From Maylandia zebra (taxonomy: Eukaryota > Chordata > Actinopteri > Cichliformes > Cichlidae), in NCBI RefSeq assembly GCF_041146795.1, contig NC_135177.1, positions 38,084,060-38,148,059 of the forward strand: a DNA stretch of 64,000 bases, read 5' to 3'. Position 1 is the stretch's first letter. Each line of letters opens with the position of its first letter. Positions 9,530 to 21,100 of the stretch are shown here, in pieces. The position numbers were made by a program, and so were the translations under genes. Under the pieces are notes generated by a model. That model made no database searches. It was not told where the DNA came from and saw only the letters and a list, made by a program, of their open reading frames with translations.

Positions 9530-12500
9530 TCAGCAGGTGTTCTTCAGTCCGACCAGACGTGTGCTCACCTCCCACAGTTTTCTTGCCACCACATCGTCCT
9601 GTCCCTCTGGAGCAGTTTCTTTCTCTGCACAGTCGCTGCAAACACAGATATGAACAATGAACAAGTGACTCAGTTTAATGTGTTTAAAATGGAAATAACC
9701 CCAGAAAAGCTCTGCAATGTTTGAACGTGTCTTTGTTCATCAATCAACCCGAAGTTCAAAACCTGCAGCTCTTCTAACGTCCAGGTTCAAAGTTTGCATC
9801 GTTGCCTCTTTGACCAACAAGTGGATGCTGACACAGGCAGCTGTAGCTGCTCGCTGCCTGCAGGCGCGACCTGGACCTCTGCTCTGTGTTTGTGCTGTCG
9901 GAGCCTCATTTTTAATGACATCGTCTGACCAATAATATGGCCGCTGTTAGGTTAATGTCCAAGAAGGCGGAGCTCTGGTTTAGGTGAGTGAAATTTGTGG
10001 GTTTTAATTGGATGTTAGTGATTAGCAGGTATCTGTGTCAGTGTGATAGCCTCTCACAGCCTGCGGATGCACGCTGACAGTCAAGCTAGCGAGCAGCAGC
10101 TGAAACAAAGTAGTCCACCCTGTCGCTGGCAGGCAGAAACGCAGAGGGCTTCAGTAACATCATTTTAAAAAGTTATTCCATTTATTCGAACGTGTTTACT
10201 ACTTAAAGCTGAGAGAGGAGAAATCTCATGAAAGGAAACAGAGAAATGACAGGAAGTGAAAACTCTGATCTCAGAACGGTTTTATTTGTTTACCATTCAG
10301 CAGCTCAGACACGCCCACATTTATTATCAGAGCCGTCTACTCTTGTTTTACCTGAATTCTGCTCCTCGGACTTTAACACTTTGAGATGCTCAGGGAACAG
10401 AAAGAGGCACAGGTGTTTCTTCGGCCCCTCCCCTGCCTCCTACCTGAAGTAGCATCCAGACAGCTCCTCCAGGCCCGGCGTCACAGCGCAGTACAGGCTG
10501 GTTTGGCAGCCCTCCCACGGAGTCTTCATGAGCAGCAGGGATGGGAGCTTCAGCAGCAGCCCGACCAGGGGGAACCAACCCTCCACATGGCGACCCAGCT
10601 CGGTCCGGATCACGCCTGGGTGAAGAGAGAACGACGACACACCAGAGCCTGCAGGAAAGGTGAGGACAGAGTCAGGAGGCGGGTTCACAGGTACTTTCGG
10701 GAGCTCGGCGGTCAATCACATCACAGCGCTGAGAGGCGAGATAACCCTTCCTCCCGTCAAACCATTTTACAGTAGGGACCTCTGAGGCTTTTGAATATTT
10801 ACGGGGACCTCTGAGCGTTTGTGGCGTTCAGTGTTTGTGGGGACCTGAGAGACGTCGGGCCAGCTCTCTGGAGAACAGGATGTTAGCCAGTTTGCTCTGT
10901 CTGTAGCTCTCCAGAGCGCCGTACGGCCTCCGGCTGAAGAACAGATCGTCAAAGTCAATACGACCTGTAAGAAACACATGAGGTGTTAAAGAAACAACGC
11001 AAACATCATCAGCACTGAGATCTTTTAAGAGGTTGGGGGTACCTCCACGGTGGGCAATGGAGGACACGTTGACCACACGGCTGGGGGAGGAGCTCTTCAG
11101 CTTCGGCAGCAGCAGATTGGTGAGCAGGAAGTGACCCAGATGGTTGACCGCCAGCTGTGTCTCAAAGTTGTCCTCGGTCAGCTGTTTTGGACACATCATC
11201 ACTCCTGCAGACAGACGGATGCTCAGAACGACAAAAAGACGAACGGGCATTCACCTGTTCACAGGTGCGCTCACCTGTTCACAGGTGCGCTCACCTGCAT
11301 TGTTGATGAGGATGTCCAGCCTTTCTTCGCTGTCCAGGAAGTCTTTAGCAAACTGTCTAATGGAGTACGTGGAAGCGAGGTCCAGGTGTCTGATCACCAC
11401 GTTACCGTTTCCTGTCGACCGGCGGATTTCCTCAGCCGCCCGTTCTGCCCGGGTCAGGTCCCTGCACGCCATCACTACCCGGGCTCCTTAATGCAGTAAC
11501 AAGTGACAAACACATCAGCGTCCGCTGTGCAAACACAAAACATGATTTTATTTTATATGCTGGAACATGCAGTTGAAATAATTTCATTTTTGCTTGATGC
11601 GTAAAGTTAAAAGGTTAAAACTCATAAAACAACAAAGAGATTTTTACATTTGATTCAAATTGATATGAAGACAAAATGTACTGAAAGGTCGATTCAGTTT
11701 ATTTCATATTCAGCTTGTGTATTCATTTTTTGAAAAGCAACTAAGTAATAAGGTAACTAAGTAAGTGATCAGTAATTAGTAACTAATTGCTTTTTTAAAG
11801 TAAGTGGTGAGGTGAAACATGTACAGACTTCAGCTTTCACGAGAACAGAAAGAAGAGTTTCTGTTCCTGGAGTGGGAAACATGGCGGCAGCACTCGGACG
11901 CGCCCAGGCCTCAGCTGCTGAGCCAGGATTAGTCGCCCTCGCGCACATCTCGTCTTCTTTCATGACCTTCTAGAAATGCTTTGAACTGTTACAGATGTCG
12001 AATGACTTTCAATCACATTTGAGTGAAACGAAGAAAGATTTCCACAGCTGAGCACCACGTTCACTAAAGAACAGCCAATCAAATCAGTGGATCAGTGTTT
12101 AAAATAATCAATGCACCAAACAGCTCAGCAGCACCAAGAACCTTAACGACCACAGAAAACACTGAAGTGGAAGATTACAGAATTATTTCCATGGTAAGAA
12201 AAACAACTTCACAGCGTCTAAAAGGCCTGAAACGCTGTGCAGGACGATCACTGCAATGCTTTCATGGATGGAGATACAACAAGGTGCAGACCTTGGGTAT
12301 CGATCAGACTTTAAAACAAGCGCTTTCTGAAAACCGTCTTTGGACATGTGAAACTGAGATGAAGCTGTATCAGGAGGATGGAGAGAAAAGGGTGGATGCA
12401 GTGTTATGGCGTGGGAATGTTTGGCTGGATCACAGGTGTTTCTCAGATTACAATAACACGCCCACAACATGGGACTGTAGTGTTTCCCTGTCAGCAGCTT

Positions 12501-13073
12501 CTAAAGCTTCGTCCTTTCTTGTAGGAGACACTCGAGTGTTCGGGCAGTAAGACGGGATCAAACCGGGCTGACCTCGGCGTGCCAGATCTCTGCTCGTCTC
12601 TTTGCCGATGCCAGCGTTTGCTCCAGTGATCACAACTGTTCTCCCATCCAGACGAACCGAACAGCGACAAACTCCACCTGCGATCCACTTCCTCAACACC
12701 GCCACGCCTGCAGACACACACACACTCTCTGTCAGTACGGCAGCAGTGGGGCGAGGCCTGGATCTGTTATTTCTGTGAGAAACTCAGCATTTGTATTTCT
12801 TCATGAACTCTTCGAGGAACGCTGACATTAACCTGCCTGCATCAAAACTGACTCTGCATGTAAGCTCACAGCAGCAGCAGCGGCTCCAGCTGTGGATCTG
12901 GACCCCGAATGCAGAACAACAAGAATGTATTTGTCCTCATGCAGGTCAGTGGCTCTCAGTCTGTATTATTAACTGAGACATTATTTGGGCTGTAATGTAA
13001 CACTGTTTGAATTAATGAGAAGTTAAATCTTACAGATCAGCGTGACTCCCAGCAGAGCTCCAGATCTCAGCAT
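9530..13073 (-). CDS. Retinol dehydrogenase 12-like short-chain dehydrogenase/reductase
   Basis: A complete seven-exon gene: 13073-13034, 12707-12573, 11486-11295, 11204-11043, 10964-10845, 10648-10444, 9635-9530. The exons sum to 960 nt (319 aa plus stop), close to RDH12 (316) and RDH13 (331). An N-terminal hydrophobic anchor precedes WIAGGVC. The Rossmann cofactor motif TGANAGIGK is at about 41-49, NNAG at about 120-123, VNVSS at about 167-171 and the catalytic Y-x3-K (YRQSK) at Y197/K201. A family-typical tail follows ([33 protein letters not shown]). The likely role is NADP(H)-dependent reduction of retinal and other aldehydes at the ER or mitochondrial membrane. An in-frame ATG at 13172 would add 33 residues; the shorter start matches family length better. 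Introns hold Tc1 and hAT debris. Possibly the fish rdh12l gene; DHRS13/RDH13 are alternatives. Confidence 0.88.
11520..11815 (+). mobile_element. Degraded hAT-like repeat in RDH-like gene intron 2
   Basis: This stretch resembles the right half of the intact hAT element at 46253-47267. Shared stretches include TTTTATTTTATATGCTGGAA, GCTTGATGCGTAAAGTTAAAA and AGTAATTAGTAACTAATTGC. The end is lost and no target duplication could be found. Confidence 0.55.
12095..12470 (+). mobile_element. Tc1-like transposase remnant in RDH-like gene intron 2
   Basis: The sequence follows a Tc1-family pattern, with ACTGAAGTGGAAGATTACAG, GGACATGTGAAACTGAGATG and GATGGAGAGAAAAGGGTGG, but has many breaks. An open stretch of 151 codons is fortuitous and does not preserve a full DDE domain. 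Confidence 0.45.
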
Positions 13074-13299
13074 CAGGCAGCCCTGACTTTCCTCTCCCTG
13101 GGCCGGGTCTGAGCTGCCGCCGCCACCGGGCCACGGCAGCACCAGGAAGCCCCCAGAATGTGCAGCTTTCATCCCTGCAGGTCAGAACAGACTGAGAGGG
13201 AGCTAAACTAGACGGAAGAAGGAGGATTAACAGATTAGAGGAGATTATCCAGCACAGAGCTGCTCTGGAATCAGTTCCACAAACCACCAATCTCTGCCA

Positions 13300-14290
13300 T
13301 GGGCAGGAAGAAGAAACTGTTAGTGATGACAGTCGGTCGGCACCTCCAGCAGCAGGACACGGGGGCTCCCCGAGGATGTGCTCTTCACTCTGCTGACCCA
13401 CGACTGCACACCATCACACAACTGCTTCCTCAAGTTTGCAGACTACACAACTGTGGTAGGTCACATCAGCAACAACCATGAGACCTACGACAGGAGTGAA
13501 GTTAAACATCTGGCTGAGTCCCTGAACGTGGAGAAGACCAAGGAGATCATCATAGACCAGGAGAACTCACACCCTGCACACCCCACTGACCATCAGTGGT
13601 GCTGCTGTGGAGAGAGTAAGCAGCACCAAGTTCCTGGGTGTGCACATCTCAGAAGTTCTCTCCTGGTCAAAGAACACAGCATCATGGTCAGTAAAGCCCA
13701 ACAGTGACTCTACTTCCTGCTCAAACTGAGGAAAGCGAGAGCCTCGACCCCCACGATGAGCACCTTCTACAGAGGCATCCTCACCAGCTGCATCACCGTG
13801 TGGTACGGCTGCTGCACTGGGCCTGCAGGAAACAGCTACAGCGAGCAGTGAGAGCAGAGAGAGGATCGTGGGTGCTTCTCTTCCCTCTCTCCAGGACATC
13901 TACTGCACCCGCCTCACCCAAAAAGCTCTCTGCGTCACAGGTGACTCCACCCATCCGTCCAACAGCTTCTTCAGTTTGCTGCCATCAGGAAGGAGACTGA
14001 AGAACCTCGGGGCCAAAACCAGCAGACTGAGAGACAGCTTCATCCATCAGGCCGTCAGGATGCTGAACCTGTCGACCAGACCTGCACCCACGTCTGCCCT
14101 CTGACCCACAGTGCCCACAAACACTCGCATTGTGTTGGACACTTGTGTGTATAAGACTTTCATGTTGTTTAGTGTAACGCTGAGGGCCACGGGAGCCCTG
14201 CAGGTTCCTGTGTGTGATCTGTACATGTAGTTTTTGACAATAACATTGACTTCGATGACGCTCTGCTCTTTGGTAAACAATAAAATGAAA
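13300..14290 (+). mobile_element. 5'-truncated L2-type LINE (reverse transcriptase C-terminal part)
   Basis: Frameshifted plus-strand coding sequence gives the end of an L2/Maui-type ORF2: KFADYTTVVGHISN (the FADD box with a changed second D), LNVEKTKEIIID, STKFLGVHISE, STFYRGILTSCITVWYG, AERIV-like, SGRRLKNLGAKTSRLRDSF and HQAVRMLNL. A short 3' UTR ends near AATAAAATGAAATAAAATC (14279-14297). It sits between the 5' ends of the RDH-like gene and pogz. It is not active. Confidence 0.75.
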
Positions 14291-14789
14291 TAAAATCAGA
14301 ATAAAATCACTACATAATACATATAACAGTCCTGCTCGCAGCTCGAGTTTCATCTGCTCTGTCAGTAAACTCTACTAACCAAAGTCTAATTTAAAGGTCT
14401 GCAGATCCACATCAGCACTCTGTGGGTGTGTGCTTCAGAAACACGGGGACAAAAACGGCACGTTATGCTGCCAGGGCTAGTTATTTTATGAAACCTTCTC
14501 TTTGCTCTAAGCTGAAAATGATTCAGAAAATATACATTTTAGATTTACGTGATTTGTGCGGAGACACTCTGGAAAACTTCTGGTTCATTATGACATCACA
14601 GCGTGTCACAGGAAGTTCAGTGCGCGTGCCACTGTGTTGAGACCTGGCTGAAAGGTGAGCCTCACCTGTGTGAGGTACTTTTTTCTGAAGCACAAACACC
14701 TGAAAAAATAAACTCGTTTTTATTTTACGACGCGCTTTTTCAGCTCGTGACGTCACGGACATTGGTCACGCCCCATCCAAACAAAACAA

Positions 14790-15340
14790 AAAGAAGATGG
14801 CGCCCTGGCCCAAGCGTGGCGGCGGTCCTGGCGCCCGTCGCTCCCCGCTGACCGGCCGCGGAGCCCGCTGTCCCCCGGCCCGGTAATCCGGTCTGCTCGC
14901 CTCTATCCTGACGGCCGCGACTCGGTTCAGCTCCTCCACAAAGATTCCACTGACCAATGAGCTGCAGGGCCACCTGAACAGGAAGTGACGTGTCTGTGCG
15001 GACCAATCCGCAGTTGTAAAACGGCAGCGGGCGGAAGGCCCGCCCCCTGACTGTCGAACCGGAGCGCGCCTCGAGAAGAGCCGTGCGAACCCGTCCGAGC
15101 TCTGCGGTGCCGCTCCAGTTTCAGGTAAGCCCGGCCCGGCACGGCTTGTCCCGGCGTCACACGCAGGCCCCGCTGAAGCTTTCGGAAGGCGCTCGGCGTG
15201 CAGCGACGAGCTGCCCCCGGCGGGGCGGTGCAGACGGGGTGCGCGCTGCGTGCTGAGCTCTGGTCCTGACCGAGAGCCCGGTGACCCGGCTCGGCTCAGC
15301 TGGGCCCGCTCGGCCTGTAGGTTCGGGTCCCCGCCGACAG
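14790..15340 (+). promoter_or_regulatory. pogz: CpG-rich pogz promoter and non-coding first exon (donor at 15124/15125)
   Basis: This is the most CpG-dense stretch between the RDH-like gene and pogz. It contains two CCAAT words (near 14955 and 15002), several GC boxes and an inferred untranslated exon. That exon ends at a good donor (CAG then GTAAGC) after position 15124. The next coding exon starts 1.1 kb downstream. TSS position is not determinable. The arrangement with the minus-strand RDH-like gene is head-to-head but about 1.7 kb apart with a LINE between, so a shared promoter is doubtful. Confidence 0.5.
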
Positions 15341-16235
15341 GCGCGTCTCAGCCGGGTTGAAAGGAACAAAAACCCGGAGAGCGGGCTGAGCGCCCCCTGT
15401 GGCGGCAGCTGCCATTACACCTGCAACTACAGCTGATTGAACCCAACTTTATTTAAAAAGATTTACCGACGTCAGAGTTTGTGCAGAGCTGCTGTTGTTT
15501 AACTTCACCGTCAGCTGAGCGAATGAAGGCCAGCCTTTGTTAATCACACCACTACTTTATTTAAAATAAGGGCCGTGACAAAGAGACAGAGCACAAACGG
15601 CAGCAACAGAAGGCATCGAAACGTCACAGTGACCGGAAGTCTGTCCACACTAACGCCGCTGCCGTGATTGTGCGCGTGATCAGCGGGGTCAGGTCATCCT
15701 GATCAGCGTGTTCGGCAAACGCAGGTGTTTGACTGGACTGCACATGTGTCCTCATTTAAATCATAAATGTTTTAAATCTACCGACTTCTGTTCAAACCGG
15801 GACTGAACTGCGCAGCTGTGAGGTTCACTGACACAAACATCAGCGTCTGTGATGCTGATCAAACCTGATGGACCCGTCCTCAGGCTGTGGACGCACCACA
15901 GAGTCTTTCAGCTGATTTGTCCCTGAAGGACATGTCTGTTTGTAGTTTTTGGTTTAATGTCACTGTGGTAATGCTGAGAGACGACTCCGCCTTTCTCTCA
16001 TTGGTCTTTGGGCTCACAGGTGTTCTCTGAAACTAAACGCACTCGAGTATTTACAGCTAAAGTTACCTGTGAAAAGATCACCTGCTCACCTGGCTCTCAG
16101 GTTAAATATAACTCTAAGCTGCAGGTGTGCAGTACCAGTGTACCAATGTCATGTGACGTAGTGGAAATGCTGCTGGTCAGATTTTTCTTTTATCGTGGTT
16201 ACAATGATGGTTTCTCTGGTGGTTTCCATAGCAAC

Positions 16236-16424
16236 ATGGATACAGAGTTGTTTATGGAGTGTGAGGAGGAGGAGCTGGAGCCATGGCAACAGGTGGATGA
16301 CAGTGTGGAGGAAGATGACATGGACTTCATGGACAACTATGGAGAGCCAGGTGAGTCTCAGAACCAGGTCCAAACTCTAAAACCAGTTCTGGACACTCTG
16401 GACCTGAGTCAAACCCTAGAACCA

Positions 16425-16489
<65 letters not shown>

Positions 16490-18103
16490 TAGTGGAGGAT
16501 TCTCCATCTCCACTCCCAGTCTCTGAGACTCCACCTCCAAGGACCCCCCCACCCATCATCACACCTGCTGCAACAGGTATGTGTTCGGTGTTTCTTTGAA
16601 TAGCCGATGACACAACAGGAGCCCCAGACGGCGTCTTCACTTGGATGCTTAGATCAGTTGTGTTACTGTAGACTCTCACAGCATGACTGTTGACTGTGTG
16701 ATCTAGCACGAGATGAATAAAGCTGAGTTTACAGGTGTCGTCAGGTTCAGGTGTTGAGTGTGGCGCTCTCTGTCTGATGTTCGTGTGTCAGAGCAGCAGA
16801 GCTAACACAGTGTGGAGGAAAGTGGCAGCAAAGGGTCAGCAGGTCAAAGGTAAAAGCAGCAGACCTCTTCTCTGGGACAGGCAGAGCTTCAGCAGCTTTG
16901 TTGGAGAACCAAACGTGACGATGTCTGAAGCTGATCCTGGAACAGCCTGAAGCAGCAGAGACGCGGTGCTGTGAGCTGAAGGTGTTCCTGGATGTGGAGG
17001 AGCAGTCTGTGCTTCCACGTCCCTCCGTAAAAGCTTTCACCGAGTCCTTCTGCTAACCTTTCTCTCTTCTTCAGCTTCATCACCTGCCCAGGTCGTCTCC
17101 TCTTCCTCTGTGATACCTCCTTCCTCTGTCGTTACCGCCTCCTCCTCTGCCCCGCGCCTCCCTGTTGCCTCCACGGCCCCACGCCTGATGGCTCAAGCTC
17201 CACCACTCATCCTGACTCAGACAGCGGGTGGAACGTTCCTACTTCCAGCGGCCGCCGGCACCGGCAGCAGCCAGCCCATCCTGCTCACCACTACACAGGT
17301 ATGGAAATCAAACGCACCCTGTGCTTCAGCAGGTCAGCCAGGCCGAACGCTCCTCTGTGAAATGAGTAAAACGTGAGAATAACGAGTAACATAACGTGAA
17401 ACATACATGTGTACTCTAGCGTAATAAATTAAAACCATGAACAATAATCCAGAGTTTAGGCTCCACCCTTTAAACCGCTGCAGGCAGTCAGGCTGTCGGA
17501 ACAGTGATTTAGTGTTTTGCTCACGATTATTTTAAATCATAATCTTGGTTATTTTGTTTTGGTCACTAAGCCACTCCCTCGGCTGGTCGAGGGCCGGTGT
17601 CCTGCAGGTTGTGGACGTGTCCTCGAGCATACACGGCTGATTTAAATGGCTACATTACCTCCTCAACACACCTGTACTAATCATTTAGTTCAGGTGTGTT
17701 GGCCCAGGTTGAGATCTAAAACCCACAGGACACCGGCCCTTGGAGATCCCCACCCTGATGTAAAACGTGGGTGCAGCATTTTAAACCTGCATTCTTTCTC
17801 ATGCCCAGCAGGGGGCGCTGTGAAAAGCGGTCTGTGAGGAAATCCTCTTGCTCAGCTGAGTAAACTCTCTCCTGGTTCAGTGCGACTCTGGTGACATAAA
17901 ACAGGAAGTTCACTTTAGGATTTTGGTTAGGGCTGGGTTTTGATAATCGATTTATTGATTAAAATTGATTCTAGCTTGGATAACGTAAAATCGATTCATT
18001 AAAATCCTGAAAGGATTTTTAAGTATAAATTTATTTTGCCTGAAACGCCAGAATCTCAGGTTCTGCACAAAGACGTAAACTACTCTCTCTCTGTCTGTCT
18101 GTC

Positions 18104-18151
<48 letters not shown>

Positions 18152-21100
18152 GTCTAAAATCTTGTTTGTTTGTCACGCACACAAAAAGAAAACCTAATTT
18201 CTGCCGTTCAACAGGCTTCTGCACAAATTTAAACTTTTTTTAAATTATGCAAAACGCTGTGTCTGTAATAAAACCGCTGTAACTTCAGAGGTAATGTTCA
18301 TGTGTTGATTAACTTTGACTGCCTGCTCAAACATTTGGTTTAGCATATTTTGAGAGACTATATATAATGAACTGGAGTACTTAGCTTAACTCAACCTTAT
18401 TGAGCCATCTCTACCACTTGGTTGAGTTATGTTATCCTAAAAAAAACACTAGATGGCACTGTGTCAGGATATGGCAGGCCTCATCTGCCACCCTCCAACC
18501 AAGAAATCAGAAAGCAAAAAATCACTCTGGACACATGGACTGTTTTGGCTAAAAACTTTAAAGGTAAGTACATTTTTCTACAGTATAAACATGTCAGAGT
18601 CTTTACTGAACATGATTATGTCATTTGATACCAGAAAATAGCTGTAATAAATCCGTAATATTTTTTTAAAAACATGCTCAACCAAACGGTTGATTTGTCA
18701 ATTGATGGTAAGAGTAGTAAAACTTAGCTAATGTTTAGAACTGCTGTTTTAACATATGAAATTGACTATTTACTATTGAATATAAATAATTTAATGATCT
18801 ATACATGTAAATATGACATGTTTACATTTTTCCATGACAAATACTGTATGTTACAAAATGTTCTAATGTTTAAAGATTTACTCACTTTCTGTGATTATTT
18901 TTTAGAGTACAGTTTTAAATGACACATGGAAAGCAAACCAACTATATTTCTACAATTGTATTTTTTTTAATGTTTATTAGATGGATTGCAAATCCTTTTA
19001 TGGAGCAAGACAACGCACCTACCTGGCCCTTGTACCTGAAAATTCTCAGGACTCCGATGGTGAACTGAGTGATGATGACCCAATAGAGGATCCAGATTTT
19101 CAACCCAATTTTGCAGATGATAGTGATGAAAGCTGCTTTGATGTTTCCCTGGATGAAGATGCTCCTTCAACAAGTAGATCTAATAAACTTTTGCGTAAAA
19201 TGAGCAAAAAAGGGAAACCTATCCTAAAAACAGTTCCCTTGGATGAAGCAGAGGATACATTAGACCCATCTTCCTCTTTAGTCCCAAAAAAAGACACAAG
19301 AAGAATCTGGAAGCATGAGGACATTGAAGAATTTCAAGTTCCAGATGCAAGTTTCGAAACGCCTGACGCCCTACAGTCCCCATTCCAGTACTTCAAAATG
19401 CTCTTCACTGATGAAATGATTGATCATATTGCCTATCATACCAATCTGTATTCTGCTCAAGAGTTGGGGGACACAATCAAGACTAGCCCTAAGGAAATTG
19501 AAGATTTTCTGGCAATCCTCCTATTCATGGGTGTTTTCAACTTTCCATCGCTAGAGGATTACTGGCACCATGAGTCACGTTTCAGTGTGATAGCAGATAT
19601 CATGCCAAAGAAGAGATTCCAGCTTTTTCGCCGGTTCATTCATTTCAGTGATAATCAGCAGTGCAATGAGAGTCAAGACCGATTTAAAAAAAATCAGACC
19701 TCTCTTTGATATGCTTCGTGAGCAATGCCTCCAGATGCCATCAACAAATAAGCACAGCGTAGATGAGGTCATGGTAGCATATAAAGGCACAAGGGCTGGC
19801 AATCTCCGTCAATATATTGCCAACAAGCCAGACGAATGGGGCTTTAAGGTGTTTTGCCGAGCAAGTTCATCTGGCATCATTCATGACCTGGTCAGGGACC
19901 TTCCACATTCTTCAACGTTACCCTCAGTGAAGAGGAGCAGATGTTACCTTTGGGAGCCAAAGTGGTGACAACACTTTGCCAAACCATAACACAGCCAAGG
20001 CTTTCTGTTGTGTTCTGTGACAACTATTTTACCAGTTTTAAGCTGGTCCAGCACCTAGACACCTCATTGGGTGTCAAGTGCATTGGCACTGTTCGACCAA
20101 ATCGCACAGGTGGAGCCACTTTGATGACAGACAAAGAGCTGATGAAGAGAGGGCGTAGAGCTTTTGACTACAGGTCTGCTGAAGGTGTGATCGCAGTTAA
20201 ATGGTTTGACAACAAATGTGTGAACCTGCTAAGTAATGCTTCTGGGATCATGCCACTTTCAACTGTCAAACACTGGAGCAAAGAGTCCAAGGCGAAAGTT
20301 ATGATCCCATGCCCATCACTCATCCCTGCATACAATGAGCATATGGGAGGGATAGATCTCTCTGACATGCTGGTACACCTGTACAAGACCCCAGCCAAGT
20401 CTACAAGATGGTACCTGCCACTCTTTGGTTACATGCTTGATCTGTCCATTGCAAATTCCTGGCTGGTCTACAAGAGGGAATGTGGACAACTAAACCAGAA
20501 ACCAATCACACTCAAAAGATTCCGCCTGGCAGTTGCGCATAGCTTGAAACAAGTCAACAAGCCAGCATCCAAAGTTGGCCAACCATCATCCAGCTCTCCA
20601 CCACCACCAAAGAAACGATACACCCCAAGACCCTCACAACCACAGCCAGATGTGCGATATGACTGCTTTGGGCATTGGCCACTTCACTTTGACAAGCGAG
20701 GCCGATGCAATTACTGTCCAAAGGGCGTCTCAAGATGGAAATGCCAAAAATGCAATGTTTTCTTGTGCTTGAATGCCAGTCAGGAATGCTTTGCAGTGTA
20801 CCACCAGAAGATCTAATCATCAAGGGGTATTGGTGAAGTTGCATGAACGGCAAAAGAAAAGAGCCAGAACTGTTTCAGTGTGTTCTCAAATTTTTCAGTG
20901 CAAAATGGCAATGGTATATAATATACCACCAGAATTTTCTGGGGAAAAAAAAAAAAATGTTAGTGCTGTTCCAACACTACAGTGAAAAGTTTATGTTAAC
21001 AACAGGTCAAAAGTGAATTTGTATGTTTATGAATTTTCGGTAATTGCAGATCAAGTTTTGATCAAATTTACAATATTTTTGTGTTTTATACATTTTGTGG

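Noticed and set aside
12095..12550. 151-codon plus-strand frame as a gene
   Set aside because: It follows Tc1-type transposon DNA and does not contain a complete transposase domain; it is antisense to an intron and part of exon 2 of the RDH-like gene.
13074..13172. Upstream start for the RDH-like protein at 13172
   Set aside because: It adds 33 Gly/Pro/Ser-rich residues absent from the RDH12/RDH13 families; the ATG at 13073 gives the expected membrane anchor and length. It cannot be excluded without cDNA.
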